64,000 nt of DNA from Stereocaulon alpinum (taxonomy: Eukaryota > Ascomycota > Lecanoromycetes > Lecanorales > Stereocaulaceae), in contig JAEUBA010000049.1 in the NCBI GenBank assembly GCA_018257865.1, positions 62,001-126,000 of the forward strand. The letters run 5' to 3'. Numbering within the stretch: the stretch's first letter is position 1; each line of letters starts with the position of its first letter. Both the position numbers and the translations under genes were made by a program. Shown piece by piece: positions 21,435 to 34,500 of this stretch. Below the pieces are notes generated by a model. That model saw only the letters and a program-made list of their open reading frames with translations, was not told the origin of the DNA and ran no database searches.

Positions 21435-24400
21435 ATGGCGAGCAGGCCTCCAGGAGGAGGCAGGCAAGCAGAATCATATCCTGGTGGTCCACTTCTAGAC
21501 CTTGAGGACTCGAATCCCATCTACAACGATGGCAGACCACCCCCTGTCAACGACGAGGAGCTCCTCCACCGATACAACATCGACCACTCCGACAGTCCCC
21601 AACCTCGCCCTTCAACATCTTACGACGAATTTGTCGGCGCCCAACGGTCTACATATGGGCTTCCTGGAGGCCCAGGAGCGCCGCGTGCTGGCCAGTCGCA
21701 GCCTCCATACCTAAACACTGGCAATGCCCGCACCTACTCACAGACTTCCGATCTAAACAACTACCAGCGCTACTCGGATATGGACGATCTTCCCGATGAT
21801 GACCCATCAACGCAAGCAGGGTACTATCATACTGCTGGTGCGGTGGAAGGAGGACCTACTCCAATGGTTAGAGGGCGACATAAGAGTCGGAACAGTGTTC
21901 TCAGCATGGGCGGAGGCATAATGGGGAAGGCGAAGAACATGCTTGGCATGGGTCCAGAGTACTCGGAGATGGATATGCCTCTTCGTGTCACTGCTCCTGG
22001 TCAACCTGGGGTCGACAGTGATACGACGGACGACCATGTGAAGCAGCAAGAGCGTAAAAGATTTGACGCTGGTAACTTCAAATTTGGGCTACGCAGAGGT
22101 AAACCGGATCCGTCGACGCTGGGACCAAGGATAATATACCTCAACAACCCTCCAGCAAATGCGCAGAATCGATACGTCGACAATCACGTCTCTACGGCAA
22201 AGTACAACATTGCTACCTTCCTACCAAAGTTCCTTTTCGAGCAATTCTCCAAATACGCCAACTTGTTCTTCTTGTTCACAGCAGCACTACAGCAAATACC
22301 GAATATTTCCCCAACTAATAAATATACCACTATTGGACCACTTATCATCGTATTACTCGTCTCAGCTGGGAAGGAGTTGATAGAGGATTTCAAGCGGAAG
22401 AATTCAGACAAGTCGCTAAATCACTCCCAAGCAAGAGTCCTCCGAGGCTCTAGCTTTGAGAATGTCAAATGGGTTAATGTAAAAGTTGGAGATATTGTGA
22501 GGGTAGAGTCTGAGGAGCCTTTCCCAGCCGATCTAGTCCTGCTTGCGACGTCGGAGCCAGAAGGATTGTGCTACATTGAGACTGCAAACCTTGATGGCGA
22601 AACGAATCTGAAGATCAAGCAAGCCATTCCGGAGACGGCAAATCTTGTCAGCCCAAGTGAGCTGAGCCGGCTCTCTGGAAGGGTTCGTTCAGAGCAGCCA
22701 AACAGCAGCCTCTATACTTACGAAGCGACCTTAACGATGTCAGCTGGTGGCGGTGAGAAAGAGCTTCCTTTAGCACCAGACCAGTTGCTTTTGCGAGGAG
22801 CAACGCTGCGGAATACGCCCTGGATTCACGGCATCGTTGTTTTTACCGGGCATGAGACGAAGCTGATGCGCAACGCAACAGCAACACCTATCAAGCGTAC
22901 ACATGTGGAGCGAATGGTCAATCTACAAATTCTGATGCTGGTGGCTGTGTTGATTGGGTTGAGTATAATCAGCTCCGTTGGCGACCTTGTCATTCGAGCA
23001 ACCGCCAACAAAAAGCTCAGCTACCTATACATTGAGGATACCGGCGTCGCAAAGCAATTCTTCTCCGACATCTTCACCAATTGGGTGCTTTATTCCAACC
23101 TCGTGCCTATATCGTTGTTCGTCACGATTGAGGTAGTCAAGTATTACCAAGCTTTCCTCATCAACTCGGACCTTGACATCTACTATGATCGGACAGATAC
23201 CCCCGCCATTTGTCGAACGTCGTCACTCGTGGAAGAACTCGGGCAGATCGAGTACATCTTCTCGGACAAGACTGGGACCCTTACATGCAATCAGATGGAA
23301 TTCAAACAATGCTCAATAGGAGGTATTCAGTATGCAGATGAGATTCCTGAAGATAGGAGGGCGACCGAGCACAATCCTGTCGGTATTTATGATTTTAAGA
23401 AGCTACGCGCGAATTTACATTCGCATCCAAGTCAGACAGCGATACACCATTTCTTGGCGCTTTTGTCGACTTGTCATACTGTTATTCCAGAACGGAGAGA
23501 TGAGAAGCCAGGCGAAATCAAGTACCAGGCAGCTTCCCCTGACGAAGGTGCTTTAGTTGAAGGCGCGGTCATGCTTGGATATAAATTCACAGCTCGCAGG
23601 CCTCGCTCAGTGACTATTACTGTTGAAGGAGAAGACTACGAATATGAGCTTCTGGCGGTTCTCGAATTCAATTCTTCGCGTAAGCGAATGTCTACGATAT
23701 TCAGGTGTCCCGATGGCAAGGTGCGGTGCTACTGCAAGGGGGCCGATACTGTTATCCTTGAGCGCCTTGGGAAGAGTAACCCCATTGTGGAAGCTACCCT
23801 GCAGCATTTGGAGGAATACGCCACGGAAGGTCTACGAACGTTATGTCTAGCCATGCGCGAGATACCCGAGGAAGAACTTCAGCAATGGCTTCAAATCTTT
23901 GACAGGGCTAACACTACCGTGAGTGGGAACAGAGCCGAGGAGCTGGATAAGGCTGCAGAAATTATCGAGCATGACTTTTTCTTGCTTGGAGCTACGGCTA
24001 TAGAAGATAAACTCCAAGATGGCGTACCCGATACAATTCATACACTGCAGGAAGCAGGTATCAAAATTTGGGTGCTCACAGGTGATCGGCAAGAGACTGC
24101 CATCAACATTGGCATGAGCTGTAAACTTCTTAGCGAAGACATGACATTACTGATTGTCAACGAGGAAAATTCGCCAGGAACAAGGACAAATCTAGAGAAC
24201 AAGCTCAGTGCTATCCAAAATCAGGCAGCAGGAGGTCATGAACTGGAGACCTTGGCCCTGGTCATCGATGGGAAGTCACTGACTTTCGCCTTGGAGAAAG
24301 ACATGGAGAAGATGTTCCTCGAGCTCGCAGTTATGTGCAAAGCTGTGATATGCTGGTATGTATCTACGAACCACGCTCAGGGCTGTAGCTGACATGAAAT

Positions 24401-25635
24401 CTAGTCGTGTTTCACCTCTGCAGAAAGCGCTCGTCGTCAAGCTTGTAAAGAGAAACCTCAAAGCTATTCTTCTAGCAATTGGGGATGGCGCTAATGACGT
24501 TTCGATGATCCAAGCTGCACACGTCGGAGTTGGCATAAGCGGCGTCGAGGGTCTTCAGGCAGCTCGGAGTGCTGACGTAGCAATTGGGCAATTTCGATAT
24601 CTCCGGAAGCTATTGCTTGTGCACGGCGCTTGGAGCTATCAGCGGATCTCAAAGCTGATTCTCTATTCATTCTATAAGAACATTGCATTGTACATGACAC
24701 AGTTTTGGGTATGCTCATCTCTCTCTCCTGACTTGAGGCACGTCTTTAGCTGAATGTGAAAACAGTATTCATTCCAGAACGGTTTCTCTGGCGAGGTCAT
24801 CTTCGAATCTTGGACCCTATCCTTCTATAACGTTTTCTTCACCGTGTTCCCACCGTTCGTGATTGGTATCTTCGATCAGTTCATCTCAGCCCGTCTACTC
24901 GATCGCTACCCACAACTCTACCAACTTGGACAGAAAGGCGTCTTCTTCAAGATGCATTCTTTCTGGTCCTGGATCCTCAATGGTTTTTATCACTCTCTCC
25001 TCGCATACTTCATATCGGAAGCAATCTGGTTCTGGGATCTCCCTCAAAGTGATGGGAACGTAGCTGGACATTGGGTTTGGGGCACGGCCTTGTACACAGC
25101 TGTTCTCGGAACTGTGCTAGGCAAAGCAGCACTCATCACGAACATATGGACGAAATGGACATTTCTTGCTATCCCCGGAAGCATGGTCATCTGGTTAGCC
25201 TTCATCGCGGTCTACGCAACCGTTGCCCCCATTATCGGCTTCTCCACCGAATACCACGGAGTAGTCCCACGACTCTTCACCTCGCCCGTCTTCTATGCAA
25301 TGGCCGTCGTCTTGCCAGTTATCTGTCTCCTACGCGACTTCACCTGGAAATATGCGAAACGGATGTATCGACCTCAAACGTATCACCATGTACAAGAGAT
25401 CCAGAAATATAACATCCAGGATTATAGGCCCAGGATGGAGCAATTCCAAAAAGCGATCAGGAAGGTTAGACAAGTGCAGAGGATGCGCAAGCAGAGGGGT
25501 TACGCGTTTAGCCAGGCGGATGAAAGTCAAAACAGGGTGTTGCAAGCTTATGATACGACGAGGGAGAGAGGTAGGTATGGTGAGATGGCCAGCTCAAGAC
25601 CAGGCATCGAAAGGGGAAAGTCACGGAGGAAATGA
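21435..25635 (+). CDS. DRS2: P4-type phospholipid flippase, Drs2 subfamily
   Basis: Exons 21435-24355, 24405-24708 and 24766-25635 give 1364 residues, close to yeast Drs2. Introns 24356-24404 and 24709-24765 are confirmed by VICCRVSPLQK and FWYSFQNGFSG across the joins. The disordered N-terminus is followed by the P4 entry motif RIIYLNNPPAN. Then come the actuator DGETNL, the phosphorylation site FSDKTGTLTCN (Asp at about residue 610), nucleotide-binding KGADTVI, the hinge VLTGDRQETAINI and GDGANDVSMI, and ten predicted membrane segments. The basic C-terminal tail ends near GYAFSQADE, as in Drs2. The enzyme flips phosphatidylserine and phosphatidylethanolamine to the cytosolic leaflet of Golgi and endosomal membranes, driven by ATP and partnered with a Cdc50 subunit. 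No Cdc50 gene is in the window. Confidence 0.95.
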
Positions 25636-26050
25636 AAATTCGATGTTGAAAAGACAGCGAGGCGTTTGTCGGCACGAGCAGCGGTTTGGAAGAGCATCCT
25701 TCTTGTATCATATTGGCGCTCGGGAAGCGCAATCTTGCCATTTATTATGGGCCAGGGTCAGGCATCTAGGAAGGGCGATGTTGAGTGTGAATGGAGGAAT
25801 GAATGAAGTGGTTATCCTTCATGCAGTTGACCAAGCCTGAGGGTGATCCGCACCAGCCGTAAAAAGCAAACAATGTCCGCCACCCCTCCTCTCCATCCGT
25901 GGCAACGGTTATGCACGTAAACTCAGAAGCGATGTTCATACGTCTCTGTACACATCTTATCAGCCGAGCCTTGATGTACACATCGGTATTTAATCCTTTC
26001 TTATCGATGCCTATGAAAGTGCTCGGTCTGTCCAACCCTTAGACGGCGAC
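25636..26050. other. intergenic, flippase 3' flank and NiCoT promoter
   Basis: 415 bp between same-direction genes. Nothing recognisable beyond untranslated sequence. Confidence 0.6.
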
Positions 26051-27971
26051 ATGGCTCTCCTCCACCTCAGACACAGCATAAGTAGGCGAGCTGCTGCATG
26101 CCATGGACGCATTCCAGGTCTTAGAAAGCTGCCTCTACCCGCCGTGGGCATCATTGTGGGGCTAGTGATAGCAAATGCCCTCGTATGGATTGCCGTGGGG
26201 ATCGTTCTCGTACAGATGCTCCATCTCATATCTACTTGCCAAACAACTAATTGTTCAAAAGCATTACCATCCGTAAGAACCATGAAATTTCGAGTCTTCT
26301 GAAGCCAGAAGGAAGTCTTTCTAAGAAGCAACTGCACAGAGCTCTGGTGTCAACTGCAGTGCTTGCCTATACACTTGGTCTACGTCATGCTTTGGATGCG
26401 GACCACATTTCTGTATAGGCACTGACTCTCTTCGTCATTGACCAAGAACATGTAGCTGATTTGTATGTCAGGCAATTGATCTTATGACTTGTCGGCTGAT
26501 AGCTTCGGGTCAGCGTCCGGTCACTGTTGGCACTTTCTTTTCACTGGGTCATTCAACGTACGCTCAGCAGCTGTCTTTCCTTAGTGCCAAAATAGTGCTC
26601 TAAGACTCCATGTCCCATTATACTCTGACACACCCTCCTTTGCTAGTATCGTCGTCATCACATCCGTTGTTGTCGCAGCCACAGCCTCAGCCATCAGCTC
26701 CAAGTTCGGCTCATTCAGTAAAGTTGGTGGTATCATTGGGACTTCTGTGTCTGCTGCATTTCTTATCATCCTCGGCCTGATGAATGTATACATTGGGTAC
26801 AAGCTTGTGCAGCAGCTGAGGAAGTTGATCAATACGGCGCCGGAAGAGGAGCATAAGTTCGAGATTAGAGGGGCTGGATGCTTGTTCTATCTATTCAAGA
26901 AGATATTCAAGATCATTGACCGGTATGGGATACTACATCCCTCGCCTTCGATGCAAAGCTGACCGATTTCCCAAAGACCTTGGAAGATGTACCCCTTGGG
27001 TAAAGCTCTTCACCCATATAACCTTTTTTCATCATTGATACTGAAACCATGTTCAAGGTGTAATGTTTGGCTTAGGTTTGTCCGCTCAGATCAGATCACA
27101 TAGCGGTAATAGCTAAGAAAACTAGGCTTCGACACTTCATCAGAAGTCGCGCTACTGGTATGGTCTCGCTGTTGCAACATTTTCGTAATGCTCTGAAATG
27201 CTGTTCAGGGAATCGCATCAATTCAGGGCGCAAAAGGGACAAGCATATGGCTAATCCTGATCTTTCCGGTTCTGTTCACTGGTGAAGCTTCCTCTCTAAG
27301 TTCTGTTAATCGAATACGCTCAGCTAATGGGCTTTCATAGTCGGGATGTGCCTCCTTGACACTACTGACGGGGCTCTGATGATGGCTCTTTACACATCTA
27401 CAAGCCTTGCCAAGGACCAAATCGCCATTCTATACTACTCGATAGTATTGACAGTAATTACTGTCATAGTTGCAATGGTCATAGGCTTCATCCAACTGCT
27501 GAGTTTGATACTCAATGCAGCTAGTCCTACTGGCAAGTTCTGGGTATGTGACCTATCGGCCCCGCTCTAAAGACAGGGTTTGCTAATTGTGATGCATGAA
27601 GGATGGGGTCGCTGTTGCAGGTGACCACTTCGACATAATCGGTAAGCTTCAATCGTCTAGTCTTGTCCGAAAGTAGCTTACGGGCTTTCGAAGGTGGAGG
27701 AATATGTGGCTCGTTCGTGGTATTCGGCACCCTGAGCGTACTTTTATACAAACCATGGCGACATCGGATCGATCGAAGAAGACGAACTCGACATCAACCA
27801 CAGCAGCTGCAAGAGAATGAAGAATTTGGCACAATAACGGAGACTGACGCAGCCACACATCCGAAGGACGATCGAAGAGTTGGAGACGTGCAAATTATGA
27901 TAGGTGATACTCATGGAACACACAGCAACGGCGATACGGTTAAGGATCTGAGCAGTCTGAATAACGATTGA
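26051..27971 (+). CDS. nickel/cobalt transporter, NiCoT (NicO) family
   Basis: Twelve exons give 423 residues: 26051-26209, 26262-26272, 26340-26412, 26472-26557, 26647-26922, 26977-26999, 27058-27075, 27126-27157, 27209-27281, 27341-27543, 27602-27641 and 27694-27971. Unspliced, the locus looks broken; every intron is 50-89 bp with a usable donor and acceptor, and the joined protein follows the family throughout. The signature RHALDADH (H-x4-D-H) is in exon 3, ending ADHIS|AID. GTFFSLGHST spans exons 4-5, FGLGFDTSSEVALL spans exons 7-8, and MCLLDTTDGALM is in exon 10. Eight membrane segments are expected. NiCoT permeases are secondary transporters that import Ni2+ or Co2+; in fungi the nickel serves urease. 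The 11-nt and 18-nt exons are unusually small. The C-terminal 70 residues are hydrophilic and variable. Confidence 0.93.
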
Positions 27972-28138
27972 CTCTCCACAAGTGATGTTCGGCCAGATCG
28001 AAGCTAATTGGCGCTAAGGGACCTTTACGTGATGATGTGTATATAACTGTCAACGAATTGAGTGGGTTTGAAGGAGGAGTCCATGCAATGCTATGCCATA
28101 ATCCAGCTGCACATACATACAATATAAGTACATTACCC

Positions 28139-29263
28139 TCACCTTTCGGGCAATATTTTCTTCACAGCATTCCAGTGCTGTGGGTCAAATGTTTTCTGTA
28201 TCTCCTCTTTCGACAACCATTGGAAGTCTTCAACGCCAACTTTGTTGTCCTCCAGATTCGCCTGCCCGGCCATTATCCTCGCTTTCATGAAGAAGATCTT
28301 CTCTCCTCGTAGCTCAGCGCCTAGATCCTTCTGGGCGCGCGCATAGTTGAGGACGTGATGGCCTATAGGCGTGTTCCCCACAACCCAAGTATTCATATTA
28401 ACACCACCCGTCTGGACTATCACGCGCTCGGCAGCCTGCACAACTTTCTTAGCAAATCCTTACTCACAAGCCTCGAACACGAATCAACTCACAGTATGCA
28501 AACTCTCCCTCCTCTCCAACACTGCTGCCGGGAAACCCCAACCCTTTGGTGTCTTCACAACCAGATAAACCGTCCTCTCCAGATTCCTATTCAAACTCCT
28601 CAAATCCCCTGTCTGATCCGCCTCCGTAACCCTCGGCATTGGCCTCTCCACCACATCATTCTTGTCCCCCTCCTCACTCTCCACCTCCGCATCCTCGAGC
28701 AACCTCTCAATCTGCTCGTCCGGCTCCTGTATCTTATCCCCCACCAGAAGCTCATCATTCCATCCATGCTTCCCATAAGCTGCATACACCCCAATATCCC
28801 TAGCGGGTGTTTTCCGCTCGCGTATCTTCCGCTTCCATTCTATATCCCCAGCTGTGCCGCGCTGGTAGTAGAAGTAGCGTGTGAAAGGGAGGGCGAGGCG
28901 CTCGTTCAGACGACGTTGATAAAGGAAGAAAGCTTTCTCGAAGGAGGTTAGGGTGCGGGTTAGGACTGGGGGCCGGGATAGGATGACGGAGGCTTTCAGG
29001 GTGTATCTTGTTGAGTGGGATTGAGAGGCCGTCAAGGGAGGTGGCGCTCGACCTGATGGACTCGGTTCTATGGGTGCAGTCTCCACGGGAGATGCTGCTG
29101 TGGAGGCGAGGCGGATTTGGAGGGCGGAGAGACAACTTCTGCAGAGGGGGGTGGATGGTTCTGGGGCTTGTTAGATAAGGGCTGGGGATGGGGATGGGGA
29201 ACGCAGGGAGTGCATACTAGAATGCCAGGCTAATCGCCGTACAGCATCATGGCCACGGGCCAT
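28139..29263 (-). CDS. MRPL17: mitochondrial large-subunit ribosomal protein mL46 (yeast Mrpl17)
   Basis: Exons 29263-29218, 29160-28493 and 28435-28139 give 336 residues. The long middle frame has no ATG of its own: its in-frame stop lies just upstream, but intron 29161-29217 (GTATGC...CTAAC...CAG, 57 bp) joins it to a 15-codon first exon (MARGHDAVRRLAWHS). This Arg-rich, acid-poor start looks like a mitochondrial presequence. Intron 28436-28492 joins ESLHT|AAERV. The core (TSFEKAFFLYQRRLNERLA, then the C-terminal Nudix-like part with WVVGNTPIGHH, KIFFMKARI and FQWLSKEEI) matches mL46, a structural protein of the 54S mitoribosomal subunit. The gene is convergent with NiCoT, 167 bp apart. Confidence 0.9.
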
Positions 29264-29437
29264 TACGAGTGGCTGTGTTGTTGCGAAAGGATACAAGCAT
29301 GAGCTTTGCTTGGGATGGAGCTTGGAACTTTTTGTCCCTATCTAGGCTAAACCCAATTTGGTCACTATATAAACTACCGCCAAGCTTGCATCTTCTCCCA
29401 TTTATCTTCGTTGACAAACAATATTTGAAAAGATGCA
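29264..29437. promoter_or_regulatory. 174-bp divergent promoter between mL46 and CEM1
   Basis: Start codons of two nuclear genes for mitochondrial proteins face away from each other across only 174 bp, so their promoters must overlap. CEM1 has an out-of-frame ATG at 29433, five bases before its start. No consensus element can be assigned by eye. Confidence 0.7.
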
Positions 29438-30988
29438 ATGCAACGAGTTGTGGTCACTGGACTGGGAGCTGTGACACCTCTAGGAATAGGTACATCGATT
29501 GCCGGCCAATCAAAATCTGCAAGCTAATGTAATACATGCAGGCGTCCAGCGCTCATGGAAACGCCTAGTTGACGGCCATTGCGGCATTGTATCTCTCAAA
29601 GGCAGAGGAAAAGCCTTCGAGCAGCAACAATGCCAAGTCGCTGGTCTTATCCCCCAGGGGAAGAAAGAAGATGGCGCATGGACAGCGAGCGAATGGTTGA
29701 GCGGTGATGTACGGTGACAGTGATAGAAGTCGTGGAAGTGTGCTGACAGCTCGCAGGAACAGCGAAGGATGTCGACGTTCATGACTTATGCTATGGCTGC
29801 TTCACAGGAAGCTCTAGAAGATTCAGGCTGGAAGCCCGGGACGGATCAAGAGCAAGAAATGACTGTACGCCGCGAACACCAATATAATGCTCATGCAAAA
29901 CAGCTTACACTGCCTACAGGGAATATGTCTAGGCTCAGGTATTGGCAGTCTCGAAGAACAATACGACACCTCCCTCGCCCTCGACAAAGGTGTGAGTCTC
30001 CTCACTCTTTACTCTTTGGTGCAGAAGCTGACAGCATCCAGGGCCCTAAAAAGGTCTCCCCCCTCTTCGTCCCCAAACTCCTCATCAACCTAGCAGCCGG
30101 GCACATCTCCATGAAACACGGCTTCAAAGTCAGTCTCTCCCCCACAACATCTAGCCTCAAAATCTAACCTCCATACCCCAGGGCCCCTTACATGCAGTAA
30201 CAACAGCCTGCACAACAGGCGCCCACTCAATCGGCGACGCATCCCGCTTCATAGCCTTCGGCGACGCTTCAGTGATGCTAGCCGGCGGCGCCGAATCATG
30301 CATCCACCCGCTCGCATTCATCGGCTTCGAGCGCTCTCGCTCCCTCACCACCTCCTTCAACCACACCCCAGAACAAGCATCACGCCCCTTCGACGCTGTA
30401 CGCGATGGTTTCGTTATCGGCGAAGGGGCCGCTGTGCTAGTCCTCGAGAGCTTACCGCATGCGTTGAATAGAGGAGCAAGGATCTACGCCGAGGTCGTTG
30501 GATACGGGACCAGTTCAGATGCGCACCACATGACCGCCCCACCACCAGATGGCCATGGTGCGTTCCGCTCAATGCGGCTTGCATTGAAGAATGCATCAAT
30601 CCCGCCAGAGAAAGTAGACTACATCAACGCCCACGCTACATCCACACCCCTAGGCGATCTAGCCGAAACCCGCGCCATAAAACGCCTAATGCTAGGCGAG
30701 CAAGGAAAATCCAAAGCCAGCGAAGTCAACATCAGCAGCACCAAAGGCGCAGTGGGACATCTCCTAGGCGCAGCAGGCGCCGTAGAAGCGTTATTCTCGA
30801 TCCTGGCTATCAGAGACGGTATTCTGCCGCCGACCCTGAATTTGACGGAACTAGATGGGCCGGAATTGGATTGTAATTATGTTGCGTCGAAGGCGCAGGA
30901 GAGGAGGGTGGATGTGGTATTGTCGAATAGTTTTGGGTTTGGAGGGACGAATGCTAGCTTGTGTTTTAGGCGGTATGAGGGTAAATGA
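29438..30988 (+). CDS. CEM1: mitochondrial 3-oxoacyl-[ACP] synthase (Cem1)
   Basis: Six exons, 29438-29489, 29542-29708, 29757-29864, 29920-29991, 30042-30128 and 30182-30988, give 430 residues. All five introns are 48-55 bp. The product begins MQRVVVTGLGAVTPLG, the beta-ketoacyl synthase start. The active-site Cys lies in TTACTTGAHSIGDA (exon 6), the two catalytic His in NAHATSTPLGD and near NISSTKGAVGHLLGAAG, and the closing loop is NSFGFGGTNASL. This is the KAS II (FabF) type, which condenses malonyl-ACP with acyl-ACP. In fungi the single-domain form is Cem1 of mitochondrial type II fatty-acid synthesis, needed for lipoate and respiration. No strong presequence precedes the fold in this model, so an additional 5' exon is possible. 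An out-of-frame ATG at 29433 overlaps the chosen start. Confidence 0.92.
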
Positions 30989-31550
30989 AAATTACGGTAG
31001 ACATATATCACTTCGTTGCGAGGGAAGAACGATTGGCCGATAGGGTTTGGAAGCATAAGGTCAGTGAGGATGATGAGGCGGGTTATGCAAGTGATTAAGA
31101 TGCCTTGAAGCATAAGGGTTCTTCTCGGATCTGATGCGAAGGAAGCAGCTCCGGCTTGGTCGATAAGCTCTACGTCTTACCTTTTATCCAGAGCTTAGAA
31201 GACAATGATCACGAAGTAGCAGAAGCCAAGAACAAGCTGCGTGTAACATATAATCAAGTATGACTTTTATTGACTGCCATCCATCCCATCATATCTGCAA
31301 AGGTCTATCTGTCAACGTCAACGCCTTCGAAAGTAGCACCCCTCCAAACGACGCATTTCCCAATGCAGTCGTCACTCAAACCCTCTCCCATTCGTCCAGC
31401 GAATTACTACCCATTCCGACCAATTAGCGCTTAGCCAGTGAGGCCAATTATCCTGTCTATTCATCAAAGAAAACAGAAAGAAAATTTTGAGAGCGATTAG
31501 AAGTAGGAAATAAATAGGACGCTACATCAATCATCAAGGAGTTCGAAGCA
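30989..31550. other. convergent 3' intergenic region
   Basis: Untranslated flanks of CEM1 and the Sec7-PH gene. No gene or repeat seen. Confidence 0.6.
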
Positions 31551-34500
31551 TTACGGTGGTGATGTAGTTTTCAGCGCCTCAGTCCGGGGATCAGAGATCG
31601 GCCCTGGCTCCCCGGGGCCTTCGTCGAATGGTACACTTGTAGTCGTCGTGCTCGCGCTGATGGTAGAGACAGGTCTAGCGGAAGGACCGAATTCCGACGT
31701 GATAGAAGTAGCCTCGTCCTCGATTGCTGAAGGAACGGAGAGTTTGGAGTCATCGCCCAGAGCTTGTTTCCGCAGCTTCAGTCGTTCTTCTGGGGACATA
31801 TTCTGCCATTCTGAGCCGAAGGTGATGACGGATGCCTTCTTTCCATGGACAGTGAAGCTTCCTGTACCACGTGCTAAGCCTTCGCTGTCAGCCAAGGACG
31901 CGCTGTCTTCTGCAAGGCCTGCACTGCCTGCGGAATCTTTGCCTTTCCTGCTTCGATGATGACTTGGAGGATGAGAATCCCGGAGCGTGCGATGCAAGCT
32001 ACGGCGGACTTTCGATTTTGCTTCGTTGACCTCAGACTCCAGAGTCTTTCCCTTGTCTTGAAGCCTCTCCCTGCTTTCAGTTGGAGTTCCCGGACGCTTC
32101 CCTTTCCCTGCGGAAGGACTGTCAGGCTCAACTAGGCCGGCTTCTTGGAGAACCTCTCGCTCATTATTATCTATACCTGGAGAAGAAGGAGCGAGCTGGG
32201 CAGCTACGTCGCTGGGATCCGATCTCTTGGCGATATCGCTCACACTTCGCGAAGATGGCTGAGGCATAAGCGGATGCCGAGCTTGCTGGTCTATTGCAGG
32301 AGTAGATACAGACGCTAACGGTGATTTTGTGGGCTGGAAGTTCAAAGGTGGCAGCTCCCATGATCCCTTGGGCTTATGGTTGCTGTCTATAGGACTGCGC
32401 TGTAGTGAAGCGAAGACATCATCTATATTGAACGTCTTTGTCGGCGACGGCTGTGTCGCAGGCCGAGCGTTAGCATCAGCTCGCGAATTAGATTGGGCAA
32501 GCGTCAAGCGGCTTAGACGCGCCTCCGTTTTCCTGGTGTCTTGTCCTCCAGGAGATGGAATTGGCTGTGTAGAACTATCAGTCTTGAGTCTTAGGTCACC
32601 TCCAGATCTGATGTCTTCTTCAAGGTCCATCACAAGAATGTCTCTGTGGCACCGAGTCCGCCAGGTCTCCATTCGCATCCATTTGATCTTTGCGGCCATC
32701 CCGCCAGCAGCGAGCACGACCTGTTCCCGGGTTCTGTTTTGGATAGGGGCTAAGATCTGTAGATGTCTTGCATTGCGCAATTGAATCTCCAACTGCTTGC
32801 TTGCCTCGCTCAGCTTGGCGTCCGCTTCAGCGATCTTCTGGGCCATTATTTGACGTCTTGCTGCCTGGATCTGATTGGCAAGCTGAGTATCCTCTTTTGA
32901 ATTGGGGACCGTCGTTTCGGAGATCGAGCTTTGCACAGACTGGGTGGAGTTGCTCGAATCCATCCGTCGCATCGCGCGGGTCCTGTCACCATCATTGGCG
33001 CCTCCGACGAGACCTCTCATACGGACTCCAGCAGTTCGGAAGGCGGCAGCATAATTCAGCTTGGCAAGCCAGTCATTCATATCACCTTCGTTGTCAGCTA
33101 AAAAGATCTCTTCGAAGCCCCCATGTCGCACGAATACGAAAGCGTGTTTGTGCTTCTTGTAATTGTTGTCTAACAATGCAACGGCATCTTCTGTGGACAT
33201 TAATACATCGGGCTTGAACTGCTCAAGGGGCGGTTTAAATATAACAGGCGCTCCGGCATAGCCATGCTTGTGATGAGAATCATGCTGGTGCATGAGGTTC
33301 TTTATCCAAGCCGTGTTCCGGAAGAAGTACAGTTGAGCCCCCGTCAAGATTGCACCCCATTCTTGCCATGGTGATCGAGCCTTCTTCTTCTTGGTGTCCT
33401 TGCGCCATAGAATTCCTACCTTGGTAATTTTGATGTCTACCACTCCCGGATGTGCTTCAGCCGGATTTGTCATGGTTTCTGGTGACTTGAATGCCTCGGG
33501 GCGAGACCTAGATGAGACGATCTGCAGAATGCCGGACTTGAAGAAGGTCTTATGAAGGTTCGCTAAATTGAGCGATGGTGCAGTGCCGAGATACGTGTAG
33601 TGATCGTCGAGGTTCATCACGTCCTTCAGCGACGGCCGCAGAGAGTCTAATCTGTTGTCCAAGATAAGGGTGTATGGATCAACAGGCTCGCGAGAAGGCT
33701 TCCCCAAAGAGTCTGTGCTTTGCTTTGTGAACAGATTCTTCTTAGGTTTGCGCGTAACGATTCGCTCTCCGTTAATGTCAATATCATCTTCAACGTGGAT
33801 GAAAGGAGTGTAGGATATATTATCATAGAAACATTCAAGGATCTCGTCAGCAACTCCCTGGCCCCTGGCATTTTTCGTGTAATCATGTTTCTGCATCTTG
33901 TGCTTGTTATTCTTGTTGAAGACGTCTGTGTGCAGGATCAAGATCGAGAAAGCAATGAAGTATGCTTCATCTATAAAGTAAAATTGTCAGCATCAGATGA
34001 TACAGAAGACAGAACGACACGTACCAGGTGAAGCATAGACCCCTGGATTGCACTCATGGTATCTGTTGGCAAAGGCTTGGAGAACCCGATCGATTTGCTG
34101 TGTTTCTTTGGGTAGCTCGACTTCCATCAAGAGCTTTCTGGTCGACATGTCCAGAGGATCGCCAAAGAATTTGAAGCCTCGCATGTAACTTCGTAACACG
34201 TTCTTGAAGAAGTCATCGTTTGATTGTGATAGTATTGTCGGAACAATGCCCCGGCTCGCAGCTTCTTCAAGACGAATCAAATACTTCGCAGGAGTGTCTC
34301 CTTCTTGGCGCTCAGGTACTACGGTAGGCTCTCGGGTTAGGCTAAAAGAGTGTGCTTTCGATCCAGCTGACAAGGGAGTGCCCGGCATTGGGGGATGGCC
34401 AAATGCATGACGCATTTGTTGGGGCTCCGAATTTTGTCTCAGGCGGGACAAGTTGAACAGTCCCCCAAGACTAGCCCTTCCGGTAGAGGAAGAGGTTCTA

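Noticed and set aside
26051..26302. Short 83-codon frame taken as a complete gene, with the NiCoT locus as a pseudogene
   Set aside because: Eleven phase-consistent introns restore the full family protein, so apparent stops are intronic.
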